DNA from: Proteus hauseri ATCC 700826
Lineage (GTDB): Bacteria > Pseudomonadota > Gammaproteobacteria > Enterobacterales > Enterobacteriaceae
Length of the DNA stretch: 64,000 nucleotides
Assembly: GCF_001654965.1 (NCBI RefSeq)
Contig: NZ_LXEV01000020.1
Location: forward strand, 79,447 to 143,446
Direction: 5' to 3'
Shown here: positions 32,113 to 40,112 of the stretch, one piece after another
How positions within the stretch are numbered: position 1 is the stretch's first letter
Layout of the letters: the number at the start of each line of letters is the position of its first letter
Position numbers and translations under genes: made by a program
The notes under the pieces: model-generated
What the model was told of the DNA's origin: nothing
The model's input: the letters and a program-made list of their open reading frames with translations, nothing else
Databases searched by the model: none

Positions 32113-34044
32113 ATGCCATTAATTAGTTTGACTGGGGCTTATTTAGCGTTTAGTGATGCCCCGTTATTGGATAACACCGATTTATTTATTGATGAAAATG
32201 AACGCGTCTGTTTAGTCGGACGCAATGGTGCAGGAAAATCTACACTATTACGTGTACTAGCCAAAGAACAACAATTAGATGATGGTCAAGTTGTTTACGA
32301 GCAAGATCTGGTTACTGCACGTTTACAACAAGATCCACCCAGAAATGTTGAAGGCACTATTTTTGATTTTGTCGCACAAGGCGTTGAAGAAGATGCTAAA
32401 TATTTAACGGATTATCACCATATTTCTAAGATAATTGAGACAGATCCATCAGACAAAAATCTTAACCGTATGGCGGAACTTCAAGAAGTATTAGATAACC
32501 GTAACCTTTGGTTGCTTGATAGCCGTATTGCTGAAGTATTAGAAAAATTAGGTTTAGACGGCGAAGCACAACTTTCTTCTTTATCGGGGGGATGGTTAAG
32601 GAAAGCCGCATTAGGCCGTGCTTTAGTTAGTGCGCCTAAAGTCCTGTTTTTAGATGAACCAACGAACCACCTTGATATCGAAACTATTCTTTGGTTAGAG
32701 AAGTTTTTAAAAGATTTCCAAGGAAGTATTGTCTTTATTTCCCATGACCGTTCATTCATTCGTAATATGGCAACACGTATTATCGATCTTGATCGTGGGC
32801 ACTTATCCTCATGGCCAGGCAATTACGATAAATATCTTGAAAGCAAAGAAGAAGCATTGCGTGTTGAAGAACAACAAAATGCAGAGTTTGACCGTAAATT
32901 AGCACAAGAAGAAACGTGGATCCGACAAGGTATTAAAGCGCGTCGTACTCGTAATGAAGGGCGCGTTAGAGCATTAAAAGCGCTCAGAGTTGAACGAGGT
33001 GAGCGCCGAGAAGTACTTGGTAGCGCTCGCATGCAAGTTGAAGAAGCTGCACGTTCAGGAAAAATTGTCTTTGAGTTGGAAGATGTTAATTACAGTATCG
33101 GGTCGCGTACACTGGTACGAAACTTCTCAGCTAAAGTACAGCGTGGCGATAAAATTGCTCTTGTAGGGCCTAATGGTTGTGGTAAAACCACACTATTAAA
33201 ATTGATGCTAGGTGATTTAACAGCAGATAGTGGTCGCGTTCATTGCGGAACTAAACTTGAAGTTGCTTATTTTGACCAACATCGAGCAACACTTGATCCT
33301 GATAAAACGGTAATGGATAACCTTGCTGAAGGTAAGCAAGAAGTGATGGTAAATGGACGTCCTCGCCATGTATTAGGCTATTTACAGGACTTCTTATTTC
33401 CACCTAAACGCGCCATGACTCCCGTTCGTGCGCTATCTGGTGGTGAGCGAAATCGGCTGTTACTTGCACGTTTATTCTTAAAACCAAGTAATTTACTTAT
33501 TCTTGATGAGCCAACAAACGACCTTGATGTAGAAACATTAGAGTTGTTAGAAGAGTTGGTCGATGCTTATCAAGGAACAGTTCTACTGGTCAGCCATGAT
33601 AGAGAGTTTGTTGATAATAGCGTGACTGAGTGCTGGATCTTTGAAGGTGATGGTAATATTAGTCGCTATGTAGGTGGATATTACGATGCTCAGCAGCAAA
33701 GAGCACAATCAGTATCTTTGCGTAGCGAAGCAAATAAATCACCTACAACACCAGAAAAAACTGAAAAAGACGTAAAAAACAAAGAGAACGCAAGAAAGAA
33801 CAATCGCGCTGTTAATAAGTTAAGTTATCATTTAACAAGAGAACTTGAGCAGCTTCCTGCGAAACTAGAAAGTTTAGAAAACGAACTGAGCGCATTGCAA
33901 GAAGAAGTTGGGGCTCCTAATTTTTTCACTCGACCTCATGAAGAGACCGAGATAGTGCTCAAAGCACTCGCAGATAAAGAACTAGAGCTAGAAACAACTT
34001 TTGATAGATGGCAAGAGCTAGAGTTAATGCAAAACGGTGAATAG
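32113..34044 (+). CDS. uup: ABC-F ATPase Uup
   Basis: Soluble ABC-F protein with two ATP-binding cassettes and a C-terminal coiled-coil DNA-binding tail; in E. coli loss of Uup raises precise transposon excision and ABC-F proteins act on ribosomes or branched DNA. 643 residues (635 in E. coli). First cassette: GRNGAGKST at 36-44, signature LSGGW, Walker B FLDEPTNHLD. Linker (P-site tRNA-interaction motif region) about 240-310. Second cassette: GPNGCGKTT, LSGGERNR, LILDEPTNDLD. The tail from about 550 is Lys/Glu-rich coiled coil. Operon with rlmL; a strong terminator follows. Confidence 0.96.
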   Translation: MPLISLTGAYLAFSDAPLLDNTDLFIDENERVCLVGRNGAGKSTLLRVLAKEQQLDDGQVVYEQDLVTARLQQDPPRNVEGTIFDFVAQGVEEDAKYLTDYHHISKIIETDPSDKNLNRMAELQEVLDNRNLWLLDSRIAEVLEKLGLDGEAQLSSLSGGWLRKAALGRALVSAPKVLFLDEPTNHLDIETILWLEKFLKDFQGSIVFISHDRSFIRNMATRIIDLDRGHLSSWPGNYDKYLESKEEALRVEEQQNAEFDRKLAQEETWIRQGIKARRTRNEGRVRALKALRVERGERREVLGSARMQVEEAARSGKIVFELEDVNYSIGSRTLVRNFSAKVQRGDKIALVGPNGCGKTTLLKLMLGDLTADSGRVHCGTKLEVAYFDQHRATLDPDKTVMDNLAEGKQEVMVNGRPRHVLGYLQDFLFPPKRAMTPVRALSGGERNRLLLARLFLKPSNLLILDEPTNDLDVETLELLEELVDAYQGTVLLVSHDREFVDNSVTECWIFEGDGNISRYVGGYYDAQQQRAQSVSLRSEANKSPTTPEKTEKDVKNKENARKNNRAVNKLSYHLTRELEQLPAKLESLENELSALQEEVGAPNFFTRPHEETEIVLKALADKELELETTFDRWQELELMQNGE

Positions 34045-34051
34045 CCAAAAT

Positions 34052-34078
34052 AAAACGGGGCATAAGCCCCGTTTTTTC
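34052..34078 (+). terminator. Terminator of rlmL-uup
   Basis: AAAACGGGGC-ATAA-GCCCCGTTTT followed by TT; GC-rich stem. Confidence 0.95.
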
Positions 34079-34126
34079 TTCTAGGATGCAATACTTATTG
34101 ATAACCAAAATATAAGAGGTGTCGCA

Positions 34127-35416
34127 GTGTGTTCAGGTCAACAACATCAGCATGAACATAAACATGAACAGATATTATGTCCTCAGTGCGATCTGGTGGT
34201 CGGTGTACCTCAATTGATTCAAGGCACTAAAGCAACCTGTCCGCGTTGTCATACGATGTTAATTGCGCGCTGGAGACAACCTTTTCGCCAGCCAGTTGCT
34301 ATCGCTATCAGTGCATTGTTTATGCTTCTTATGGCATGTCAGTTTACTTTTGTCAGTATGGAAGTGGCTGGTATTGCAAATAATATAACGTTATTGCAAA
34401 TTCCAAGAGTGATGTTTAGTGAAAACTATATCGAGCTTGGTGCCTTCTTTTTATTATTTGTGCAAATAGTGCCCGCATTTTGTATGTTTGCCATCATATT
34501 ACTTTGCACGCCAATAAATTTGCCAAGAAAGTTACAAATTTGGTTATCACGAATTCTTTTTCAGCTTAAATCGTGGTGTATGGCTGAAATTTTCCTCGCT
34601 GGTATTTTAGTTAGCTTTGTTAAACTTATGGCTTATGGTGATATTGGATTGGGTCTAAGTTTTTTACCTTATGTTCTGTTTTGCTTATTACAAATTCGAG
34701 CGTTTCAGTGCCTAGATCGCCACACGTTGTGGGAAAAATTAGAACCACGACCTGAACATCCTCCGATTGAATCGGGCAAAACAGGTTTAAAGCAGGGGGT
34801 AAGACTATGTCGTTCATGCACAGCAATACTGCCAGTAGATCAATACGAATGCAGCCGCTGTGAAGTAAAAGGCCATGCAAGAAAACCCAAAAGTTTACAA
34901 TGGACAGTGTCGTTATTAATTACCTCGCTGGTCCTTTATATCCCAGCTAATTTATTACCTATTATGGTAACCGAATCGCTAGGTAATAGCCTCTACTCAA
35001 CAATTATGGCTGGAGTGATATTGCTATGGGAAGATGGGTCTTACCCTGTCGCTATGGTTATTTTTATTGCTAGTATTATGGTGCCTAGCTTAAAGATGAT
35101 AGCCATTGGTTGGTTGTGCTGGGATGCCCATAGAATAAAAGGTAAAAGAGATCCTGCAAGAATGCATTTTCTCTATGAAGTTGTTGAATATGTAGGACGT
35201 TGGTCGATGATTGACGTTTTTGTTATCGCTGTTTTAGCTTCATTAGTCAGAATGGGACGTCTGATGAGTATCTACCCAGATTTTGGTGTAGTGCTATTTG
35301 CATTGGTGGTGGTGTTAACCATGTTCTCTGCAATGATGTTTGATCCTCGGTTGACATGGGATAAGTGTAATACCGAAGATGATAACCCGATGATTAAGGA
35401 GCCTAAGGGTGACTGA
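34127..35416 (+). CDS. pqiA: Intermembrane transport protein PqiA
   Basis: Inner-membrane component of the PqiABC lipid-transport system that spans the periplasm. 429 residues (417 in E. coli). Two tandem PqiA domains, each with a cytoplasmic zinc ribbon (CPQCDLVVG...CPRCHTML near residues 19-46 and CRSCTAILP...CSRCEVKG near 226-245) followed by four membrane segments. The start is GTG, aligned with the family's MC- beginning; AAGAGG lies upstream. The N-terminus has an unusual His-rich patch, QQHQHEHKHEQ, next to the first ribbon. pqiB begins 8 bases inside its end. Confidence 0.95.
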   Translation: MCSGQQHQHEHKHEQILCPQCDLVVGVPQLIQGTKATCPRCHTMLIARWRQPFRQPVAIAISALFMLLMACQFTFVSMEVAGIANNITLLQIPRVMFSENYIELGAFFLLFVQIVPAFCMFAIILLCTPINLPRKLQIWLSRILFQLKSWCMAEIFLAGILVSFVKLMAYGDIGLGLSFLPYVLFCLLQIRAFQCLDRHTLWEKLEPRPEHPPIESGKTGLKQGVRLCRSCTAILPVDQYECSRCEVKGHARKPKSLQWTVSLLITSLVLYIPANLLPIMVTESLGNSLYSTIMAGVILLWEDGSYPVAMVIFIASIMVPSLKMIAIGWLCWDAHRIKGKRDPARMHFLYEVVEYVGRWSMIDVFVIAVLASLVRMGRLMSIYPDFGVVLFALVVVLTMFSAMMFDPRLTWDKCNTEDDNPMIKEPKGD

Positions 35417-37061
35417 AAAGAATGAAACTGCTTCATCTGAAGCAAAAATTAACAAATTAAAGAGCTGGTCTCCAGTTTGGATAATACCGCTAGTCACGTT
35501 ATTTATTGGAGCGTGGATCCTTTACTATCATTTCAGCCATCAAGGTCCTGAAGTTACATTAATTACTTATAATGCGGATGGCATTGAAGCGGGAAAAACA
35601 AAAATTAAAAGTCGAAGTGTGGATATTGGTTTAGTAGAAGCCGTCACGCTCGATAGTAATTTCAGTCGAGTTATTATAAAAGCGCGTCTTGATACTGAAA
35701 TGAAAGAGTTACTCCGTGCTGATACGGCATTTTGGGTAGTTAAACCTCAAATTGGTAAAGAGGGTGTAACTGGCCTTGGAACGCTATTATCAGGTGCTTA
35801 TATCGAATTACAACCGGGCTTAACAGGCAAAGAACAAGACGAATTTAATTTGCTCGATTCTCCACCGCTTGCGTCTCCTGATGCTCAAGGTATTCGTGTT
35901 AATTTAGTCAGTGAAAGAGCAGGACAACTAAATCCAGGTGATCCGGTTTTATTTAGGGGATATCAAGTCGGTTCGGTTGAAACTAGTGAATTTAATATCG
36001 ATAGCCGCGATATGCATTACCAGCTATTTATTAAAGCTCCTTATGACAAAATGGTAACCTCGAATGTCAGATTCTGGAAAGACTCAGGTATTGCCTTTGA
36101 TATGTCATCATCGGGTGTTCGCGTTGAAATGGCATCTCTTTCTACACTCTTTAGTGGTGGCGTAAGTTTTGATGTGCCAGAAGGTTGGTTGCCGGGCGAT
36201 GAGCTTGACCCTAAAGCAGAATTCAAACTTTATGATAACGAAAAAAGTATTCAAAACTCTCTGTATACTGACTATCGTGGTTATATTATGTTTTTCTCTG
36301 ACTCAGTTAGGGGATTACAACCCGGTGCTCCAGTTGAGTTTCGTGGTATTAGAATGGGTACTGTGGTTCAAGTTCCTTTCTATACTAAAGGGATGCAGCA
36401 ATCACTTGATAAAGATTTTCGTATTCCTGTACTTATTCATGTTGAACCAGAGCGTTTCGCTGATGATGTTGGTAAAAGCTTTGATTACATTAAAGAGATC
36501 TCCTCTGCGGTTAATGGCGGATTAAGAGCTTCTTTAAAATCTGGCAATATATTAACGGGGGCGCTTTATATTGACCTCGATTTCTATCAGGATGCAGAGG
36601 AATGGAAAGGGGCTAAAACAGTCGCAGGTTTCCAGCAAATTCCAACTGTAAGTTCAGGCTTATCGCAAATTCAACAAAAAGTGCTGACATCACTGGATAA
36701 AATTAATAATTTACCCGTAGAGCCAATGCTAAAACAGATGACAGAAACGTTATCTGAAAGTCAAAAGGCAGTTGCTGAAGCGAAAGAAACCTTAAAATCA
36801 TTAAATACTATGATAGGTAGTGATGAGTTTAAAAATCTGCCAAATGAAATTCAGCAGTCTATTAAAGAGATTAATCGTAGTATGCAAGGATTCCAGCCGG
36901 GTTCTCCTGCATATGGCAAAATGATAGATAATATGCAGCGGTTGGATCAGGTATTAAGAGAAATGCAACCATTGTTGAAAACACTAAACAACAAGAGTAA
37001 TGCATTGATTTTTGAAGCACCACAAGGGAAAGATCCAGAACCAAAGAGGGCTGAAAAATAA
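35409..37061 (+). CDS. pqiB: MCE-domain transport protein PqiB
   Basis: Membrane-anchored protein with three tandem MCE domains and a long helical tail that form a hollow needle crossing the periplasm for lipid movement. 550 residues (546 in E. coli). One membrane segment (WSPVWIIPLVTLFIGAWILYY) at about 20-40, then MCE domains starting at about 47, 161 and 287, each with the GVxxGxT/V-type core (GIEAGKTKIKSR, LNPGDPVLFRG, LQPGAPVEFRG), then the coiled-coil tail (TSLDKINNLPVEPML...). GTG start overlapping pqiA by 8 bases; AAGG just upstream. Confidence 0.95.
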   Translation: MTEKNETASSEAKINKLKSWSPVWIIPLVTLFIGAWILYYHFSHQGPEVTLITYNADGIEAGKTKIKSRSVDIGLVEAVTLDSNFSRVIIKARLDTEMKELLRADTAFWVVKPQIGKEGVTGLGTLLSGAYIELQPGLTGKEQDEFNLLDSPPLASPDAQGIRVNLVSERAGQLNPGDPVLFRGYQVGSVETSEFNIDSRDMHYQLFIKAPYDKMVTSNVRFWKDSGIAFDMSSSGVRVEMASLSTLFSGGVSFDVPEGWLPGDELDPKAEFKLYDNEKSIQNSLYTDYRGYIMFFSDSVRGLQPGAPVEFRGIRMGTVVQVPFYTKGMQQSLDKDFRIPVLIHVEPERFADDVGKSFDYIKEISSAVNGGLRASLKSGNILTGALYIDLDFYQDAEEWKGAKTVAGFQQIPTVSSGLSQIQQKVLTSLDKINNLPVEPMLKQMTETLSESQKAVAEAKETLKSLNTMIGSDEFKNLPNEIQQSIKEINRSMQGFQPGSPAYGKMIDNMQRLDQVLREMQPLLKTLNNKSNALIFEAPQGKDPEPKRAEK

Positions 37062-37627
37062 TGAAATATATTATTGGAATATTTGTGTTGATGCTGACGG
37101 CATGTTCGAGTCAGCCGAACAAAGCGTATTATCAATTGCCTATAGCTCCTGCTCAGCAAGCAGTAACCGCTAAAGCACAGACTGTACAAAAATCACAAAT
37201 ATGGGTTCAGCCGATCCGTTTATCAGATATGTTAGTAAGTGCAGGGATTGTTTATCAAACTTCAGATATAAACTATACCGTCGCTAATCAACATCTTTGG
37301 GTTAACCCTCTAGATCAACAATTACAACAAAATTTAGTGTCAGGTTTATCTCAAGCATTTCCTGATACGGTAGTAGCAACACAACCAATAGATGACAACT
37401 TAGCAAGATTGACAGTTTCTGTTAACTATTTCCAAGGTCGTTATGATGGAAAAGCAGTGATTGCTGGTGATTGGATTTATGTTGATGGTAACAAGGTGAT
37501 TAAACAACCTTTTTCATTAACACTTGATCAAAATGAAGACGGCTATCCGGCGTTAGTACGTACTTTAGGTCAAGGTTGGCAACAAGTTGTTGCAAATATA
37601 GCGCAGGTAATTACAACTCAGCGCTAG
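37061..37627 (+). CDS. pqiC: Outer-membrane lipoprotein PqiC
   Basis: Lipoprotein (DUF330/ABC-type transport auxiliary family) at the outer-membrane end of the PqiABC system. 188 residues. The signal MKYIIGIFVLMLTAC ends in the lipobox LTAC, Cys15 being the lipid-modified residue; Ser at +2 predicts outer-membrane sorting. The ATG overlaps the pqiB stop by one base, so the three genes form one operon. Confidence 0.92.
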   Translation: MKYIIGIFVLMLTACSSQPNKAYYQLPIAPAQQAVTAKAQTVQKSQIWVQPIRLSDMLVSAGIVYQTSDINYTVANQHLWVNPLDQQLQQNLVSGLSQAFPDTVVATQPIDDNLARLTVSVNYFQGRYDGKAVIAGDWIYVDGNKVIKQPFSLTLDQNEDGYPALVRTLGQGWQQVVANIAQVITTQR

Positions 37628-37719
37628 CTGCTATTTTTGTTCTATCTGTTAAAGCTCGATATTCACTTAAATTATTTTAAGCTGAGTATTGAGCTTTTAT
37701 TTTAGCTTTAGGAAATGAC

Positions 37720-38136
37720 ATGTTAAATCGACTAAAAAATAAATATCCTCATGCAATTAGTTGGTCGTTTGGTGATAATGAGAAGCTTGCCGATGAATTA
37801 GCTATGCTGGTGGTTCAAGGTAAAAAAACGGCAACTTGCAGCTCTTTAAGTGGATTTTTTAGTGATAGCGAAATTCCCATTATTGGCGGATTTAATATTA
37901 TTTTAAATAGTAAACAAGAACCCGTTTGTGTCATTAGAACGCGTTCCTTACGATTAATCAGATTTTCTGAAATAACACAAGAACTTGCTGCTAAAGAAGG
38001 TGAAGGAGATTTAAGTTTGGCTTATTGGCAACAAGAGCATAAAGAATTTTTTAGTAGAGAAGGGTATTTTTCTGAAGATATGGAATTAGTCTTTGAAGAG
38101 TTTGAGTTAATAGAACTCTGTAATAATAGTTATTAA
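37720..38136 (+). CDS. ASCH-domain protein
   Basis: A 138-residue protein with an ASCH domain, a beta-barrel fold related to PUA and expected to bind RNA or modified nucleotides. Visible marks: GKKTATCSSLSGF near residues 32-45, a barrel strand PVCVIRTRSLRLIRFSEIT, and the DLSLAYWQQEHKEFF motif near 99-113, typical of the family. Several ASCH proteins hydrolyse N4-acetylcytidine; whether this one does cannot be told. A weak AGGAAAT site precedes the ATG. In E. coli nothing equivalent lies between pqiC and rmf, so this is an inserted gene. Base composition resembles its neighbours. Confidence 0.85.
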   Translation: MLNRLKNKYPHAISWSFGDNEKLADELAMLVVQGKKTATCSSLSGFFSDSEIPIIGGFNIILNSKQEPVCVIRTRSLRLIRFSEITQELAAKEGEGDLSLAYWQQEHKEFFSREGYFSEDMELVFEEFELIELCNNSY

Positions 38137-38608
38137 TCTCTTTTTGATGAAATGCATTTCTATGTCCTTAATAAATACAAGGTAATTAAAAAGCTTTTTT
38201 ATTTTTCTTGATGTAAATAGAACAGATAATTATAGTCTCTGACGGAGTGTTTTATTGACATTAATTGAAAAATAAACATTATTTATTTTTATCTAATTTA
38301 TTGGTAATAAGTATTATTTTTAAAGTTACAATATTAACTGTATAAAATAGTTTTATATTTCAATAAAATAAAAATATTTTTTATAACTAGAAACAATCTA
38401 AAATAAATCATTAACTTAATAATATTAAATATAATTAATTGTAATCTAAGGTTATTTAAATTAGAGCTAGCTTGATATCACAAATATGACATTTATATTA
38501 ACTTCTTTACTTGCTTAAACTCTTAAGAAAGCGTATCAATTTAGGTGGACGTTGAAAAAACGACCATTATCTTTCCGCTTAAACTTATAACGTGAGGGTT
38601 GTCTAAAG
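38137..38608. other. AT-rich intergenic upstream of rmf, 472 bp
   Basis: Very AT-rich. No coding signal. The rmf promoter must lie in the last 150 bases; CGTGAGGG is the ribosome site. No terminator for the ASCH gene is obvious. Confidence 0.4.
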
Positions 38609-38779
38609 ATGAAAAGACAGAAACGAGATCGTTTAGCTAGAGCATTATCGAAAGGTTATCAAGCAGGTATTCAAGGACGTTCAAAAGAGCTATGCCCCTA
38701 TTTTGCAATAGATGCGCGTTCACACTGGCTGGGTGGTTGGCGACAGGCAATGGAGGATCGCCCAGGTCTGGTAAAATAA
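38609..38779 (+). CDS. rmf: Ribosome modulation factor Rmf
   Basis: A 56-residue basic protein (55 in E. coli) that joins 70S ribosomes into inactive 100S dimers in stationary phase. The sequence starts MKRQKRDRLARALSKGYQAG and contains the hallmark CPYFAIDARSHWLGGWRQAMEDR. The GTGAGGGTTGTCTAAAG leader provides a ribosome site with GAGGG 13 bases before the ATG. Neighbour fabA matches E. coli. In enteric bacteria it is induced by ppGpp at slow growth; no specific site was identified here. Confidence 0.97.
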   Translation: MKRQKRDRLARALSKGYQAGIQGRSKELCPYFAIDARSHWLGGWRQAMEDRPGLVK

Positions 38780-38879
38780 AATAACCCATCGTAATAATTT
38801 ATGAGTAAACAATTTAGATCGAATGCTCATTGTGTTATTACGTTTTTACTGACAATCAGAATAGGGTTATTTATCGCTA

Positions 38880-38908
38880 TTCCTATGTGGTGAGTTTTAC
38901 ATAGGACA
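38880..38908 (+). other. Inverted repeat downstream of rmf
   Basis: TCCTATG / CATAGGA separated by 13 bases (38881-38907), between the rmf stop and its terminator. It would form a 3' UTR hairpin, possibly relevant to the known stability of rmf mRNA in stationary phase; this role is inference. Confidence 0.4.
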
Positions 38909-38933
38909 ATTTAATAACATAATGAATTGGAAT

Positions 38934-38962
38934 AAAAAGGCTTACATCTGTAAGCCTTTTTA
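38934..38962 (+). terminator. Terminator of rmf
   Basis: AAAAAGGCTTACA-TC-TGTAAGCCTTTTT, a long symmetric hairpin with A- and T-runs. Confidence 0.93.
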
Positions 38963-39441
38963 CTTTAAATAGCGCTTATTTTTTCGTTTACGATATATCG
39001 TTTTTTTCTAAGCTAAATCTATTGTGCGAATAGTATCGCGATACTGAAATTAATGGGATTATATAATCAATCTTGTTAGAAATATACCAATAAAGGGGAA
39101 TGTGAAGATAAAAAACATTTCACAATAAAATAAAAAATCAGTAAATATTCTGTATTTTATCAATATTTTCTTTCGTAATAATCTTAATAGTAGGTATTCA
39201 AAATACATTTGATACTATTAATAACAGTAATCAAGTAATAGCAGTAATCAAAATAAAAACGCTGAAGAAATATTAAGAATATTATTTTTATCTTACTTTC
39301 TGCTTATTTTCTCACCAAAAATTAAACACTATTTTTAGTTTTTAAAAATGGGTAATCAGCATAATGCACAAGAATAAGGTTAGCTAAAATTTGATGTGTT
39401 TTATATGAAGAATATAACCAATTAACAAAGAGAGATAAGAT
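38963..39441. other. AT-rich convergent gap rmf / fabA
   Basis: About 480 bp with no coding signal between two terminators of convergent genes. Strongly AT-rich with short direct repeats such as AGTAATCAA(G/A) at about 39225-39252. Nothing recognisable. Confidence 0.4.
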
Positions 39442-39445
39442 AAAA

Positions 39446-39476
39446 AAATACCGTGTATTTATCTTACACGGTATCT
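39446..39476 (-). terminator. Terminator of fabA
   Basis: Minus strand ATACCGTGTA-AGATAAA-TACACGGTAT followed by TTTTTT. Confidence 0.92.
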
Positions 39477-39510
39477 TATTTTCTATAATAATTTCAATTT
39501 ATTATAGATT

Positions 39511-40029
39511 TTAGAATGCAGAGGTATCTTTAAATAAGCCGACTTTTAAGTCTTTTGCTTCATAAATCAGTTTACCATCTACAAAAACTTCACCGTCAGC
39601 AATACCCATAATCAGTTTACGATTAATAACGCGTTTGAAGTTAATCTTGTATGTTACTTTTTTTGCTGTTGGTAATATTTGTCCAGTGAATTTAACTTCA
39701 CCTACGCCAAGTGCACGGCCTTTGCCTTCACCACCAAGCCATCCTAAATAGAAACCAACTAACTGCCACATGGCATCAAGCCCTAAACAGCCTGGCATCA
39801 CAGGATCATTAACAAAATGGCAATCAAAGAACCATAAATCAGGCTTAATATCGAATTCAGCTTCGATAAAGCCTTTATCATGGGTGCCGCCATCTTCAGT
39901 CATTTTAATGATGCGATCCATCATTAACATATTACCAGAAGGCAGTGGCGGTCCATCCTGACCAAATAATTCGCCACGGCCTGAAGCAATGAGGTCTTCT
40001 TTAGAATAAGATTCGCGTTTATCAACCAT
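39511..40029 (-). CDS. fabA: 3-hydroxydecanoyl-ACP dehydratase/isomerase FabA
   Basis: FabA dehydrates 3-hydroxyacyl-ACP and isomerises trans-2- to cis-3-decenoyl-ACP, the branch point to unsaturated fatty acids. 172 residues, the E. coli length. The catalytic pair is His71 (FFDCHF) and Asp85 ([13 protein letters not shown]). Upstream lie good FabR and FadR operators (40068-40085, 40087-40103), so activation by FadR and repression by FabR, as in E. coli, are expected. Confidence 0.98.
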   Translation of the reverse strand: MVDKRESYSKEDLIASGRGELFGQDGPPLPSGNMLMMDRIIKMTEDGGTHDKGFIEAEFDIKPDLWFFDCHFVNDPVMPGCLGLDAMWQLVGFYLGWLGGEGKGRALGVGEVKFTGQILPTAKKVTYKINFKRVINRKLIMGIADGEVFVDGKLIYEAKDLKVGLFKDTSAF

Positions 40030-40067
40030 TGTTTACATAGCCTTTATCAAGTGTAAGAACACAGAAT

Positions 40068-40085
40068 AGCGTACACTTGTACGCT
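40068..40085. promoter_or_regulatory. FabR operator at fabA
   Basis: An 18-bp perfect outer palindrome AGCGTACACTTGTACGCT, close to the FabR operators described at fabA and fabB of E. coli. It lies 39-56 bp upstream of the fabA start. Confidence 0.85.
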
Positions 40086-40086
40086 G

Positions 40087-40103
40087 AACAACTCCGATCA
40101 CTT
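40087..40103. promoter_or_regulatory. FadR operator at fabA
   Basis: Minus strand AAGTGATCGGAGTTGTT, differing at few positions from the FadR activation site of E. coli fabA and placed immediately upstream of the FabR palindrome in the same order. In E. coli FadR activates fabA from this position. Confidence 0.75.
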
Positions 40104-40112
40104 GAAACAGAA

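Noticed and set aside
32481..32822. 113-codon minus-strand frame opposite uup
   Set aside because: Antisense shadow of the first ABC cassette.
36169..36525. 118-codon frame inside pqiB
   Set aside because: Alternative frame of a conserved MCE-domain gene; no start context.
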